This document shows positions 28,618 to 38,504 of a stretch of DNA of 64,000 bases, one piece after another. A program made the translations under genes and the position numbers. The notes beneath the pieces were generated by a model. The model saw nothing but the letters and a program-made list of their open reading frames with translations, made no database searches and was not told the origin of the DNA. This DNA is from Kangiella geojedonensis (GTDB lineage: Bacteria; Pseudomonadota; Gammaproteobacteria; Enterobacterales; Kangiellaceae), in assembly GCF_000981765.1 (NCBI RefSeq), contig NZ_CP010975.1:1488001-1552000 (forward strand). The letters are read 5' to 3'. Numbering within the stretch: position 1 is the first letter of the stretch; every line of letters starts with the position of its first letter.

Positions 28618-29067
28618 CTATTGTCTCACTTCGACAATTTCAATTTCAAGGATTATATCTTGATCGGCCAATGGATGATTAAAGTCAACTTTGACGGAAT
28701 GCCCTTTCACCTCACGAATCATGCCAGGAACAGTACCACCCATCATATCTTCAAAGGCGATGATTGCTCCCTCTTCCAGCTTCACGTCAGCGGAAAACTG
28801 ATTAATATCCATGAAATGCACATCGTCGGGATTCGCTGGGCCAAAAAAATCTGAGCCATGAATGCTTAGCTTTCTTTCATCGCCCGCTTTAAGGCCTAGT
28901 AATGACTTTTCAATCACGTCAGTTAAACTTCCGTCGCCCATAATAAACCACACAGGCTTACCATTGACGCGGGTGCTATCAGCCGCCGAACCATCCTTGA
29001 GCAAGACGTTAAAGTGTACCAATGCTTTTGAGTTAGCATTAACGGTGTTGTCTGTTTCAGTAGTCAT
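28618..29067 (-). CDS. fkpB: FKBP-type peptidyl-prolyl isomerase, SlpA/FkpB type
   Basis: A 149-residue cytoplasmic FKBP with an inserted IF domain (about 75-120; FFGPANPDDVHFM), as in SlyD/SlpA. It lacks the His-rich metal-binding tail of SlyD. Its gene position between lspA and ispH is the conserved fkpB position. Confidence 0.93.
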   Translation of the reverse strand: MTTETDNTVNANSKALVHFNVLLKDGSAADSTRVNGKPVWFIMGDGSLTDVIEKSLLGLKAGDERKLSIHGSDFFGPANPDDVHFMDINQFSADVKLEEGAIIAFEDMMGGTVPGMIREVKGHSVKVDFNHPLADQDIILEIEIVEVRQ

Positions 29068-29099
29068 AAAGCCTTTTCAGGGTTGGGGTGAGAAGCAAA

Positions 29100-29621
29100 C
29101 TAGTTAGCTTTTTGCTCATCTTTTTTGGGCTCAGGGTTCTTGAAAGTATCGATGATCAGCAAGCCAACACCGATTAAAATCACACTATCCGCAATGTTAA
29201 AAGTTGGCCAGTGATAGCCATCTTTTGAGACATACCAATCAATAAAATCAATCACATAGCCGTAAGCTAAGCGATCATAGAGGTTGCCAATAGCGCCACT
29301 CAATATCAAAGCCATACCAATATTCGCTAACTTATGGCTCTTCGGCGTTTTATACATCCACACTAACAAAGCCACGCTGATACCAAGCGCAATCACAGTA
29401 AACAACCAACGCTGCCAGCCACCGGCATCGCCCAGAAAACTGAAGGCAGCGCCATAGTTATAAGCGAGATTCAGATCAAAATGTGGCATGACTTCTATAA
29501 TAGGTCCGCCATAAACTGGTGCTAAATTTGCGTCAGCCCAGATTTTGGTTGCCTGATCAAGAATCAACAAAATCACCGTAATCCATAACCACACTAAGCC
29601 TGACTGTTTGAATTTATCCAA
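29100..29621 (-). CDS. lspA: Lipoprotein signal peptidase II
   Basis: A 173-residue inner-membrane aspartic protease with four transmembrane helices. The two catalytic aspartates lie in SGAIGNLYDRLAYG and FNIADSVILIG. It cleaves prolipoproteins, such as the several predicted in this window. It follows ileS by 23 bp. Confidence 0.96.
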   Translation of the reverse strand: MDKFKQSGLVWLWITVILLILDQATKIWADANLAPVYGGPIIEVMPHFDLNLAYNYGAAFSFLGDAGGWQRWLFTVIALGISVALLVWMYKTPKSHKLANIGMALILSGAIGNLYDRLAYGYVIDFIDWYVSKDGYHWPTFNIADSVILIGVGLLIIDTFKNPEPKKDEQKAN

Positions 29622-29644
29622 TGCTAAGTTCCTCGCTATGATTC

Positions 29645-32440
29645 TTATGCGTAATGACGGACTTCACCGTCACCGACGACATTTTCGACACAACGATTAC
29701 AAATCGTCGGATGGTCGCTATTAGAGCCAACATCGTCACGGTAGTGCCAGCAACGCTCACACTTTTCAGCATCTGACGCATTAATGGTTAATTTCAAGCC
29801 CTCAATATCAGTCGCTTCACCAGCATCATCGTTAACCAGCTTTGCCTGAGAGGTAATAAAGACAAAACGAAGCTCGTCTTCTAACTTGCTTAATACAGCA
29901 TGCAGCTGTTCATCGGCATGAATGGTCACTTCTGCTTGTAGTGAGCCACCAATCACACCTTCTTTACGCTTCACCTCGATCGCTTTATTGATTGCGTCCT
30001 TAACGTTAGAAATACGATCCCAATCTTCCGTAGTAATGTCTGCATTTTCCATTGGGAATAAACCTTCATACCACTCAGAAATGAACACACTCTTCTCGCG
30101 CTCACCATTTGCAGGTTGTGGTAGCAATGGCCAAATCTCGTTAGCCGTAAAGCTCAAGATAGGCGCCATCCAGCGAACTAAAGCTTCAACGATATGATAC
30201 AAGGCAGTTTGACACGAGCGCTGAGCTTTGGAGCCGCGCTTAGCCGTGTACTGACGATCTTTAATGATATCTAAGTAGAAGCTACCCATATCAATTGAGC
30301 AGAAATGGTGGATCTTCTGAGCCACTACCCAGAAGTTGTAATTCTCATAGGCATCAATAATGGCAGCTTGTGCTTGATAAGCTACATCTACGGCCCAACG
30401 ATCCAGCGGTAACAACTCATCTTTAGCTAATAAGTCCATTGATGGCTCGAAACCTTCAAGGTTCGCTAGCAAAAATCGAGAAGTATTCCGCAAGCGACGG
30501 TAAGTATCACCGGTACGCTTTAGAATTTCATCAGAAACCGCCATTTCGCCACGGTAATCTGCTGAAGAAACCCATAGACGCAACACGTCCGCACCCAGTT
30601 TATTAATCACATCATTCGGCGCCATGACGTTGCCTTTCGACTTCGACATTTTCTCGCCTTTGCCATCAACCACAAAACCGTGGGTTAAGCAGTGCTTATA
30701 AGGCGCATGACCGTGAATACCCACCGACGTTAATAATGACGACTGGAACCATCCACGATGCTGATCCGAGCCTTCAAGGTACAAATCTGCTGGCTGACTC
30801 AAGTAATCACGAGCAGATAGCACACAATAATGCGTCACGCCTGAGTCAAACCAAACGTCCAACGTATCATCAATTTTTTCATACTTGTCGGCGTCAACAT
30901 AGTCAGCTGCATCCAAGTCATACCAGGCCTGAATACCCTTCTCTTCAATCAACTGAGAAACCTTTTCCATAAGCTCGGCTGCGTCAGGGTGAGGCTGACC
31001 ATCTTTCTTATCAATAAATAAGCACAATGGGACGCCCCAAGTACGCTGGCGTGAAATACACCAGTCAGGACGGCTCTCAACCATAGACTCGATACGTGCC
31101 TGGCCCCAGTCTGGAACCCACTTAACCTTTTTGATTTCCTGCATCGCCGTCGATTGCAAACCATTTTGCGACATGGAAATAAACCACTGAGGGGTAGCAC
31201 GATATATCAATGGGGTTTTTGTACGCCAACAATGCGGATAGCTGTGACGAATTTTGTCTTGGTGTAATAACTTACCGTTCTCAACCAAGTGCTCAACGAT
31301 CGGCTGGTCGACTTTATACACGTGCTGGCCATTGAAAATAGGCGTGTCGTCGGAGAAGACACCATTAGCCATGACATAATTCAATAAGCCAATTCCGTAC
31401 TTTTTGACTACTTGGAAGTCGTCTGGACCATGGTCTGGCGCTGTGTGAACCAAACCAGTACCGGCATCAGTAGTCACGTGATCACCCACAATCACGGGTA
31501 ATGTTTTGTCGTAAAAAGGATGATTAATCTGTAAGTTTTCTAATCTGTCGCCAGTCGTCGTAGCGATAACGTCATAGTCAGTGATTTCAGCCTCTTCCAT
31601 CACCTGCTTATACAAGTCTTCAGCTAACACAAACTGTTCATCACCCGCCTTTACCAATACATAACGGAAGTCAGCATGCACCGTGACCGCTTGGCTTGAC
31701 GGTAATGTCCAAGGTGTTGTCGTCCAGATAACTACCGAGGTATTCTTGCAGGCAGCACCATCAAACGCTTTTTCGAAGCCTTCGATATCAGCCAGCGGAT
31801 AGCGCACATAAATCGAGAACGAAGTCTTGTCCTGATACTCAACTTCCGCTTCAGCCAACGAGGAACCACCCACCACGCTCCAGTACACAGGCTTCTCGCC
31901 CTTGTGCATGTGACCGTTTTTCACCAGCTTCGAGAGCGCACGAACGATATTCGCCTCAAAACTAAAATTCATGGTTTTATAGGGATTGTCCCACTCGCCA
32001 AGAACCCCCAGACGAACGAAATCCTTCATCTGACCATCAACTTGTTTTTCAGCATAGTCACGGCATTTTTGACGGAAGTCCGCGTGGGACACTTTCTGAC
32101 CTGCTTTACCGACTTTCTTCTCAACTACGTTTTCGATTGGCAGACCATGACAGTCCCAACCTGGAACGTACGGGCTATCAAAACCACTGATGGTTTTGCT
32201 CTTTACCACAATATCTTTCAGAATTTTATTGACTGAGTGACCAATATGAATATTGCCGTTTGCATACGGAGGGCCGTCGTGCAAAATGAATTGCTCACGC
32301 CCTGCTCGTGCTTTACGAATTTCGCCGTATAAATCGTTTTTATCCCACTCCGCCAACATTTTTGGCTCACGATTAGGCAAGTTACCACGCATCTCAAACT
32401 TAGTTTTCGGTAAGTTTAGTGTGTCTTTATAGTCACTCAT
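29645..32440 (-). CDS. ileS: Isoleucyl-tRNA synthetase
   Basis: A 931-residue class I synthetase of full length. The HIGH-type motif is [14 protein letters not shown], and the KMSKS loop is [10 protein letters not shown]. The editing CP1 domain includes [16 protein letters not shown], and the C-terminal zinc finger is [10 protein letters not shown] with CNRC. It lies between ribF and lspA as in E. coli. Confidence 0.98.
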   Translation of the reverse strand: MSDYKDTLNLPKTKFEMRGNLPNREPKMLAEWDKNDLYGEIRKARAGREQFILHDGPPYANGNIHIGHSVNKILKDIVVKSKTISGFDSPYVPGWDCHGLPIENVVEKKVGKAGQKVSHADFRQKCRDYAEKQVDGQMKDFVRLGVLGEWDNPYKTMNFSFEANIVRALSKLVKNGHMHKGEKPVYWSVVGGSSLAEAEVEYQDKTSFSIYVRYPLADIEGFEKAFDGAACKNTSVVIWTTTPWTLPSSQAVTVHADFRYVLVKAGDEQFVLAEDLYKQVMEEAEITDYDVIATTTGDRLENLQINHPFYDKTLPVIVGDHVTTDAGTGLVHTAPDHGPDDFQVVKKYGIGLLNYVMANGVFSDDTPIFNGQHVYKVDQPIVEHLVENGKLLHQDKIRHSYPHCWRTKTPLIYRATPQWFISMSQNGLQSTAMQEIKKVKWVPDWGQARIESMVESRPDWCISRQRTWGVPLCLFIDKKDGQPHPDAAELMEKVSQLIEEKGIQAWYDLDAADYVDADKYEKIDDTLDVWFDSGVTHYCVLSARDYLSQPADLYLEGSDQHRGWFQSSLLTSVGIHGHAPYKHCLTHGFVVDGKGEKMSKSKGNVMAPNDVINKLGADVLRLWVSSADYRGEMAVSDEILKRTGDTYRRLRNTSRFLLANLEGFEPSMDLLAKDELLPLDRWAVDVAYQAQAAIIDAYENYNFWVVAQKIHHFCSIDMGSFYLDIIKDRQYTAKRGSKAQRSCQTALYHIVEALVRWMAPILSFTANEIWPLLPQPANGEREKSVFISEWYEGLFPMENADITTEDWDRISNVKDAINKAIEVKRKEGVIGGSLQAEVTIHADEQLHAVLSKLEDELRFVFITSQAKLVNDDAGEATDIEGLKLTINASDAEKCERCWHYRDDVGSNSDHPTICNRCVENVVGDGEVRHYA

Positions 32441-32503
32441 CGAAATGATTACTCTGTTTAGTTAATTCTGAAGGTTATGTTCTGCTAGCTACTTTATTAA
32501 AAA

Positions 32504-33484
32504 CTACAATCTATCAAAAATCGCTCTTGCTGCCTCAATATCAGCAGCAATTTGCGCCTTTAACTCAGCTACCGATGAGAACTTTTGCTCACCACGAAGC
32601 TTCGCTATCGGCTCAATATGAATCTGTTGTCCGTACAAATCGCCTTTAAAGTCCAAAACATGAACTTCCAAACGCTCTGGACTTTGCTTCAATGTTGGCT
32701 TTTTGCCCACATTTGCAACGGCTAGAAAGCGTTTCGGAGACTGTTGAGATAACTGACATTGGGGCGAACTAGCACTTATACCATACACCCAAACCGCATA
32801 CACCCCTTTTAAAGGACTTTTCAGTCGTTTCAATGGAATATTCGCGGTGGCAAACCCTATTTCGCGCCCCTGCTTATCGCCATGAGCAACTTTACCGCTT
32901 AATTGATAAGGCCTATTGAGGTATCGCTCCGCCAATTCAAAGCGGTTATTCGCGATGGCCTCACGCACCAAGCTACTGCTAATGCGCTGTTGTTCCCCGT
33001 CAATATCAAGCGTAACGGACTGGTTAGCCTCAACCGTAAAAAAACCGTCGCCACGTTCTTTCAACATTTCAAAATCACCTTGGCGCTGATAACCAAAGCG
33101 GAAATCATCACCAATGAACAAATGTTGAACATTCAAACGTTCAATCAATACGCGACGAATAAAGTCTTCTGCTTTTAACTCAGCGAACTCTTGATTAAAA
33201 CGAAAACACAAGACGTAATCAACGCCCAAAATTTTAAGAGCTCGTACTTTATCAGTAAGCTTGAACAGTCGAGCTGGCGCGTCATCGGGGCGAAAATATT
33301 CTTGAGGATGCGGCTCGAACAAGACCACCACACTCGGTAAATCAAAATGAGCAGCCTTCTCGGTCAGACGCTGGATAATCGTTTGATGACCAATGTGTAC
33401 CCCATCAAAGTTACCAATAGTCGCCACACAGCCCTGATTAAACAGTGCTTTAGGACAGTTGTAGAGGCCACGCAGTAAACGCAT
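32504..33484 (-). CDS. ribF: Bifunctional riboflavin kinase/FAD synthetase
   Basis: A 326-residue enzyme making FMN and FAD. The N-terminal nucleotidyltransferase has ATIGNFDGVHIGHQ and ISSSLVREAI. The C-terminal flavokinase (about 185-326) has GREIGFATANI and VANVGKKPT. It is the first gene of the ileS-lspA-fkpB-ispH cluster. Confidence 0.97.
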   Translation of the reverse strand: MRLLRGLYNCPKALFNQGCVATIGNFDGVHIGHQTIIQRLTEKAAHFDLPSVVVLFEPHPQEYFRPDDAPARLFKLTDKVRALKILGVDYVLCFRFNQEFAELKAEDFIRRVLIERLNVQHLFIGDDFRFGYQRQGDFEMLKERGDGFFTVEANQSVTLDIDGEQQRISSSLVREAIANNRFELAERYLNRPYQLSGKVAHGDKQGREIGFATANIPLKRLKSPLKGVYAVWVYGISASSPQCQLSQQSPKRFLAVANVGKKPTLKQSPERLEVHVLDFKGDLYGQQIHIEPIAKLRGEQKFSSVAELKAQIAADIEAARAIFDRL

Positions 33485-33672
33485 CGTCAGTCGGTATTTC
33501 CGTTAGGCTTTTGCCAAAGGCGGCAATTATAGCGGACTATGGGCTAAGAATTAACCATAAATCATTGATTAAGCTTATAGAAAGAGTAAATGCAAGGATA
33601 ATAAAGACTTAGCGACTTGCCTGTGGCTTAAAAATCAGTAACTATATTCAAAATTATGACGGATAACGACTC

Positions 33673-34260
33673 ATGAAAAAAGTATTGAAACTCATCACTA
33701 GCCTAATATTAGCCACCTTAATCACGGCCTGCGCCTGTAGCAGCTGTGCTCCTGCTCAAGATATAGAGGACTATATTGGCCCACAACAAGCAGCGTTTTT
33801 CAACAACCTAAAATCCTTATGTGGGAAAACCTTCGTCGGTGAAACCGTTTACCCAGAAGATCCTGATCATGACTTCGCTGGAAAAAAGTTAGTCGCCACC
33901 GTGGAAAATTGTGGCGCTCGGAATATCGCTATTCCTTTTAGTGTTGGCGAAGATACGTCAAGAACCTGGGTCATTACAGCCACTTACGATGGTTTATTGT
34001 TCAAACACTTCCACCAGAACCCTGATGGTAGCCATCATGATGTAAGTTTTTATGGCGGATTTGCGAGCGACTATAAAGGCCAAAAAGGCACTGCTTATAA
34101 GCAATACTTCCCCGCTGATGAGCAAACTGCCGAAATGATACCAGCCGCTAAAACCAACGCCTGGATGATGGAGTTCAACCCAGAAACAAAAGAACTGACT
34201 TACTACTTAGAGCGTCACCAGAAGCCACGTTATAAAGCAGTTTTGACCTTACAGGAATAG
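33673..34260 (+). CDS. Predicted lipoprotein of unknown function
   Basis: A 195-residue protein with a lipoprotein signal peptide ending LITAC (C20), followed by further cysteines (ACSSC). The mature part has a DFAGKKLVATVENCG strand region, a His-rich HFHQNPDGSHHD segment and a YLERHQKPRYKAVLTL C-terminus. The family is not recognised. It lies on the opposite strand between ribF and murJ, whose genes are often near each other, so it may be a lineage-specific insertion. Confidence 0.75.
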   Translation: MKKVLKLITSLILATLITACACSSCAPAQDIEDYIGPQQAAFFNNLKSLCGKTFVGETVYPEDPDHDFAGKKLVATVENCGARNIAIPFSVGEDTSRTWVITATYDGLLFKHFHQNPDGSHHDVSFYGGFASDYKGQKGTAYKQYFPADEQTAEMIPAAKTNAWMMEFNPETKELTYYLERHQKPRYKAVLTLQE

Positions 34261-34269
34261 ATATATAGA

Positions 34270-34287
34270 TACCCGCCTCCGCGGGAA
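34270..34287. repeat. Short REP-like palindrome
   Basis: CCCGC (34272-34276), CTCC, GCGGG (34281-34285), inside TACCCGCCTCCGCGGGAAT. The shape resembles short dispersed extragenic palindromes (TTCCCGC...GCGGGAA) of many proteobacteria. It sits between the converging lipoprotein gene and murJ and lacks a T-run. Repetitiveness cannot be judged from one copy. Confidence 0.45.
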
Positions 34288-34318
34288 TCTCACATCGTCA
34301 GAACAGAAGTCACACAAA

Positions 34319-35854
34319 CTAACGCTGAATCTTAAAGTCTCTAGGGCGCAAGCCTAGTATCACGAGCAAAGTAACGTAGGCTGTAATCGTTGCGGCGATA
34401 ATGATGGTGATCATGCCGATAGCTTCGAAGCGCGCCCATGATTGCCATTGGTCGATACTGAAGTCGGTATACCAAAGACCGAGCAGCAACAAGCCGCTGG
34501 CAATAATCAGCTTTAAAATCCAAAGCTTACTTTTTCGTGACAACTGCAAGTGCTGCTCTTTGTGCAAAAAGCGATAAAGGAATATCGCATTAATGAAAGC
34601 GGAGGCGCTGGTGGCAATAGCTAGACCTACGTGACCAAACGGTTTGAACAGTGCCAAATTCAAGACAATATTGCTGACGATAGCAAACAAAGCGATTTTG
34701 ACAGGAGTTTTGGTATCTTGGCGCGAATAAAACCCGGTTAAAAAGACTTTGACCATCATAAAGCCAATCAAGCCTATTGAGTACGCCTGCAAGCTCTGCC
34801 CTGCTTTGAACGAATCTTCGGCTGTAAAAGCGCCATGCTGGAATACGGCTATCATGATCGGCTCTGCTAACCAGAAAAGACCGATACCTGCAGGGATGCC
34901 GATCATTAACACCATGCGGAGGCCCCAGTCCAAGGTGTCCGAAAAATGCTCCATGTCCTTTTTCGAGAAGAATTTAGACAAGGTCGGCAATAACACAGTA
35001 GCAATAGCGATGCCGAAAATCCCTAACGGAAACTCCATCATGCGGTCGGAATAGTAAAGCCATGAGATACTGCCTTCTTCAAGAAACGAAGCGATTTGCG
35101 TGTCAACCAACAGATTGATCTGACTCGCCGACGCACCAATGATGACAGGGACCATCAGTTTGATAATGCGCTGTACTGCAGAATCTTTCCAAGCCCATTG
35201 TGGCTTCGGTAAATAACCTGCTTTCCATAAGAAAGGAAAATGCAAAAAGAGCTGCAAAGCACCTGCAATAAATATCGCCCAAGCTAATGCAACGGTTGGC
35301 TGCTCCATAGTGGGCGCCCAAATTATCGCAGCAGCAATGATGGATAAATTTAATAAGATTGGCGCAAAAGCTGGCACGGCGAACTTATCCAATGTATTCA
35401 GTACCGAGCTATACATGGCCACCAGCGATATAAAGAAGATATAAGGGAAGGTGATTTTCAACAAGTCACTACCAAGCTGGAATTTCTCTGGGTCGCCAAT
35501 AAAGCCGGCACCAAATAGCGCGATAACGCCTTGTGAGCCAAGCACACCTATAATTGTGAAAAAGGCTAAGAAGCCACCCAAGGTGCCTGAGACTTTGCTA
35601 AGGAGCGATACCGTCTCTGCTTTAGTACGGTTAGAGTAGTACTCTGAGAATACAGGGACAAACGCGGTGGCGAAAGCGCCTTCACCGAAAAGGCGCCTAA
35701 AGAAATTCGGGATTTTCTGGGCTACTAGGAACACATCAGCCTGGCCACTGGCGCCGAGCAGGTTTGCTAACACCACATCTCTGGCCAGCCCCATAAAGCG
35801 GGAAATCATGGTCCAAAAGCTAACTATCGTACTTGAGCGTAAAAGACTGGCCAT
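34319..35854 (-). CDS. murJ: Lipid II flippase MurJ (MviN)
   Basis: A 511-residue polytopic protein with about 14 membrane helices of the MOP superfamily. The N-terminus includes SRFMGLARDVVLANLLGASGQADVF, and FRRLFGEGAFATAFVPVFSEY is diagnostic. It flips lipid II across the inner membrane for peptidoglycan synthesis. It is divergent from rpsT, the usual neighbour. Confidence 0.97.
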   Translation of the reverse strand: MASLLRSSTIVSFWTMISRFMGLARDVVLANLLGASGQADVFLVAQKIPNFFRRLFGEGAFATAFVPVFSEYYSNRTKAETVSLLSKVSGTLGGFLAFFTIIGVLGSQGVIALFGAGFIGDPEKFQLGSDLLKITFPYIFFISLVAMYSSVLNTLDKFAVPAFAPILLNLSIIAAAIIWAPTMEQPTVALAWAIFIAGALQLFLHFPFLWKAGYLPKPQWAWKDSAVQRIIKLMVPVIIGASASQINLLVDTQIASFLEEGSISWLYYSDRMMEFPLGIFGIAIATVLLPTLSKFFSKKDMEHFSDTLDWGLRMVLMIGIPAGIGLFWLAEPIMIAVFQHGAFTAEDSFKAGQSLQAYSIGLIGFMMVKVFLTGFYSRQDTKTPVKIALFAIVSNIVLNLALFKPFGHVGLAIATSASAFINAIFLYRFLHKEQHLQLSRKSKLWILKLIIASGLLLLGLWYTDFSIDQWQSWARFEAIGMITIIIAATITAYVTLLVILGLRPRDFKIQR

Positions 35855-35995
35855 AGTGCTAAAAAAGTATCCTAGATAGTGTTAGAATGTTGCTCTTATG
35901 GGTCGCAAGTTTAAGCCAAAAACAGGCTTGTCACCATAGATATGCTAGAAAAGCCCTAAAATTGACAGAATTCTTCGGTTTTTCGCTGTTTTCAC

Positions 35996-36024
35996 TTGAT
36001 ACACAACCTTAAAACAGGTATATT
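35996..36024 (+). promoter_or_regulatory. Sigma-70 promoter of rpsT
   Basis: TTGATA (35996-36001) and TATATT (36019-36024) are separated by 17 bp, giving a 5' UTR of about 48 nt before rpsT. A second TTGACA at 35962-35967 has no good -10. Confidence 0.65.
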
Positions 36025-36078
36025 TCGCGACCTTAAATTTGTGATTATTGTTTATTAACCAGTTGTTAGGAGTTCACC

Positions 36079-36339
36079 TTGGCTAACATTAAATCTGCCA
36101 AAAAACGTGCTCGTCAAGCTGAAGCTCGTCGCCAGCACAACGCTAGTCGCCGCTCAATGATGCGTAGCTACATTAAGAAAGTTATTTATGCCATTGATGC
36201 AGGCAACAAAAAAGACGCAGAAGCTGCGTTCGAACGTGCTGTATCTGTGATTGATAAAGCCGCTAATAAGGGCCTTATCCACAAGAATAAAGCTGCACGT
36301 CATAAGAGCCGTTTAAACGCTCGAGTTCAAGCACTTTAA
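36079..36339 (+). CDS. rpsT: 30S ribosomal protein S20
   Basis: An 86-residue very basic protein ([20 protein letters not shown]). Translation starts at TTG 36079, with AGGAG at 36068-36072. The same rare UUG start occurs in E. coli rpsT, where it is tied to autoregulation; conservation here suggests similar control. S20 binds 16S rRNA early in 30S assembly. Confidence 0.97.
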   Translation: MANIKSAKKRARQAEARRQHNASRRSMMRSYIKKVIYAIDAGNKKDAEAAFERAVSVIDKAANKGLIHKNKAARHKSRLNARVQAL

Positions 36340-36367
36340 TTAGAGCTTGAAGTAGCACAGATTCTTG

Positions 36368-36395
36368 AAGCCGCTGCTGAAAAGTAGCGGCTTTT
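36368..36395 (+). terminator. Intrinsic terminator of rpsT
   Basis: AAGCCGCT and AGCGGCTT flank a 10-nt loop, followed by TTTT. It lies about 30 bp after the rpsT stop. Confidence 0.8.
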
Positions 36396-36449
36396 CTGTG
36401 CTTGATATGTAAGTTCTAATTTATTGAATTATCAGTAATTACTACTCTT

Positions 36450-36860
36450 CTAAAGAATAGTCTTTAAAGCTTTCGCCAATACATCGATATCGTTCTTATC
36501 CCTATCCTGTAATAACTCATCGATATACTTCTGTTGCTGTAACCTTAACGCCTCAAGCACTTGCTGACTTTTTCTCGTCGGTGCAACAAACACTACGCGT
36601 TGATCCGTTTTAGAGCGAGACTTGATGACATACCCTTGCTTTTCTAAGCCCTTAATCGTCCGTGTAATGGCCGGCGCACTAACCGCTTCTTGCTCAGCTA
36701 ACTGATTAATGGTTTTTGGGCCTAAATTCACCAATTGCTTTAGAATGTCTAAGCGCTCTAAAGTAAGCCCAGTCGCTTTCTCGAACTTTTTGCTTTTATT
36801 ATGGAAGTCATTAAGAATCTGGTAGAGCTTTTGGGCTGCATCTTGTTGATAATTAATCAT
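36450..36860 (-). CDS. MarR-family transcriptional regulator
   Basis: A 136-residue winged-helix protein. Helices 3-4 and the wing are visible as INQLAEQEAVSAPAITRTIKGLEKQGYVIKSRSKTDQRVV, with the conserved D and R of the wing. The C-terminal helix supports dimerisation. It is divergent from the DUF1329 gene, the standard arrangement for a local MarR repressor; matching inverted repeats lie between them. The ligand is unknown. Confidence 0.9.
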   Translation of the reverse strand: MINYQQDAAQKLYQILNDFHNKSKKFEKATGLTLERLDILKQLVNLGPKTINQLAEQEAVSAPAITRTIKGLEKQGYVIKSRSKTDQRVVFVAPTRKSQQVLEALRLQQQKYIDELLQDRDKNDIDVLAKALKTIL

Positions 36861-36900
36861 TATTCTGTATTTTTTGGTTGTCTATCGAAATACCGCACTT

Positions 36901-36926
36901 TGGTTAACACTGGTTAACCATTAACC
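36901..36926. promoter_or_regulatory. Candidate MarR operator, marR-proximal
   Basis: A perfect palindrome TGGTTAACCA lies at 36911-36920, flanked by TGGTTAAC (36901-36908) and TTAACC (36921-36926). It is 41-75 bp upstream of the marR start. It shares the TGGTT...ACCA shape with a second repeat near the DUF1329 promoter. Confidence 0.55.
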
Positions 36927-36982
36927 TGGCTAAAGTATCATATTTCCAAGCATAAGTTCTAGTATTGATTAAATTGTAAACT

Positions 36983-36995
36983 CTGGTTGTACCAG
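36983..36995. promoter_or_regulatory. Candidate MarR operator, DUF1329-proximal
   Basis: CTGGTTGTACCAG is an interrupted palindrome abutting the -35 box of the DUF1329 promoter. Binding there would block RNA polymerase. It resembles the TGGTTAACCA site 60-70 bp away. Confidence 0.5.
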
Positions 36996-37023
36996 TTGAC
37001 AGTGGCCGGCTTGTGTGTAAAAT
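36996..37023 (+). promoter_or_regulatory. Sigma-70 promoter of the DUF1329 gene
   Basis: TTGACA (36996-37001) and TAAAAT (37018-37023) are separated by 16 bp, about 43 bp before the chosen ATG. Confidence 0.7.
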
Positions 37024-37066
37024 GCGCTCAATCTTAATTCTAGTGTATGTTATTGGATCCGTGATT

Positions 37067-38407
37067 ATGAACAAAAGTATCATCATACCAATCATTCTTG
37101 CTGGTGTTTTCTCTACATCAGTTGAAGCAAAAGTAAGCCCTAAAGAAGCCGCGAAACTACATGTCGAACTGACCCCGATGGGTGCAGAGCGCGCAGGCAA
37201 TAAAGAAGGAACTATTCCAGCTTGGAGCGGTGGTATTCAGCAAATTCCACAAGACTACAAGCCTGGCGAGCATCACGTTGATCCTTATGCTGATGAAGAA
37301 CCGATGCTTACGATCACAGGAGAGAACTACCAGAATTACGCTGAGAAGTTATCTGAGGGACAAATTGCGATGTTAAAGCAATATCCTGATTATAAGTTGA
37401 AAGTCTATCCGACTCACCGTAGTGCATCTTTCCCTCAAAAAATCTATGATTTCAGTGTTAAGAATGCGACCTCTGCAGAATTAACACAAGATGGTGCAGG
37501 CCTTCGTAACGCAGCTGTTGGTGTACCCTTCCCTATTCCAGCTAACGGCCTAGAAGCTATCTGGAACCACCTTACTCGTTATCGTGGCGAAGCCATTAAG
37601 CGTGAATATGTACAGGTAAGCCCTCAAGTAGATGGTAGCTTCAATCCTGTTAAGTTCGAACAAGAATCTTTGCAGTATTACGCACAGGAACATCCTGAAA
37701 AGGAAAATTTCTTGTTCTTGTACAAGCAACGTATTACATCGCCTTCGAGCATGGCTGGTGAAGTTCTGCTGGTCCATGAAACATCAAACCAAGTGGTAGA
37801 CCCACGTCGCGCTTGGCGCTATGACCCAGGTCGCCGTCGAGCCATGCGTACCCCTACAGTGGCTTACGATGCGCCAGCTTTAGCTTCTGACGGTTTATCA
37901 ACCATCGACAACTTTGATATGTTCAGTGGCTCACCTGATCGCTATAACTGGACTTTAAAGGGCAAAAAAGAAATGTTTGTTCCTTACAATGCTTATCAGC
38001 TACACAGCGACCAACTTAGCTATGAAGACATTGTTAAACCAGGCCATATCAACCAAGACTATGCGCGCTACGAATTGCACCGTGTTTGGGTGGTTGAAGC
38101 GACATTAAAGGAAAATAAAGAAAACATTTATAGCCGTCGTACCTTCTACTTAGATGAAGACAGCTGGCAAGCACTATTGGTTGACCATTATGATGATAAA
38201 GGTGAGCTGTGGCGTGTCGCAGAAGCACATGCTCTAAACTACTACGAAGTGCCAGTGCTGTGGTCAACTTTAGACGTTATCCACGATTTACGCGCCAAGC
38301 GCTATATCGCTTTCGGCCTTGATAACCAAGAAGACATGTACGATTTCTCTGAGAGAATGAACTATCGTCAATTTACCGCCTCAGCGTTACGTCGCGAAGG
38401 TCGTTAA
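37067..38407 (+). CDS. DUF1329 periplasmic/outer-membrane protein
   Basis: 446 residues from ATG 37067 (MNKSIIIPIILAGVFSTSVEA), a good signal peptide; the longer frame from 37013 overlaps the promoter. The mature protein begins KVSPKEAAKLHVELTPMGAERAGNKEGTIPAWSGG, typical of DUF1329. Aromatic and charged residues recur in YDPGRRRAMRTP and RRTFYLDEDSWQ. Related proteins are LolA/LolB-fold and are often encoded with RND exporters; none is present here. Expression is probably controlled by the divergent MarR regulator. Confidence 0.85.
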   Translation: MNKSIIIPIILAGVFSTSVEAKVSPKEAAKLHVELTPMGAERAGNKEGTIPAWSGGIQQIPQDYKPGEHHVDPYADEEPMLTITGENYQNYAEKLSEGQIAMLKQYPDYKLKVYPTHRSASFPQKIYDFSVKNATSAELTQDGAGLRNAAVGVPFPIPANGLEAIWNHLTRYRGEAIKREYVQVSPQVDGSFNPVKFEQESLQYYAQEHPEKENFLFLYKQRITSPSSMAGEVLLVHETSNQVVDPRRAWRYDPGRRRAMRTPTVAYDAPALASDGLSTIDNFDMFSGSPDRYNWTLKGKKEMFVPYNAYQLHSDQLSYEDIVKPGHINQDYARYELHRVWVVEATLKENKENIYSRRTFYLDEDSWQALLVDHYDDKGELWRVAEAHALNYYEVPVLWSTLDVIHDLRAKRYIAFGLDNQEDMYDFSERMNYRQFTASALRREGR

Positions 38408-38431
38408 TCGATGGTCTCGCTGTTATAGACT

Positions 38432-38457
38432 AAGCCACTCATAGAGTGGCTTTTTTT
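38432..38457 (+). terminator. Intrinsic terminator after the DUF1329 gene
   Basis: AAGCCACT, loop CATAG, AGTGGCTT, then a run of T's. Confidence 0.9.
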
Positions 38458-38504
38458 ATGCACCTAATCTGCTAAGCTTCCTACAAACCAAAGCGGAGTT
38501 CACA

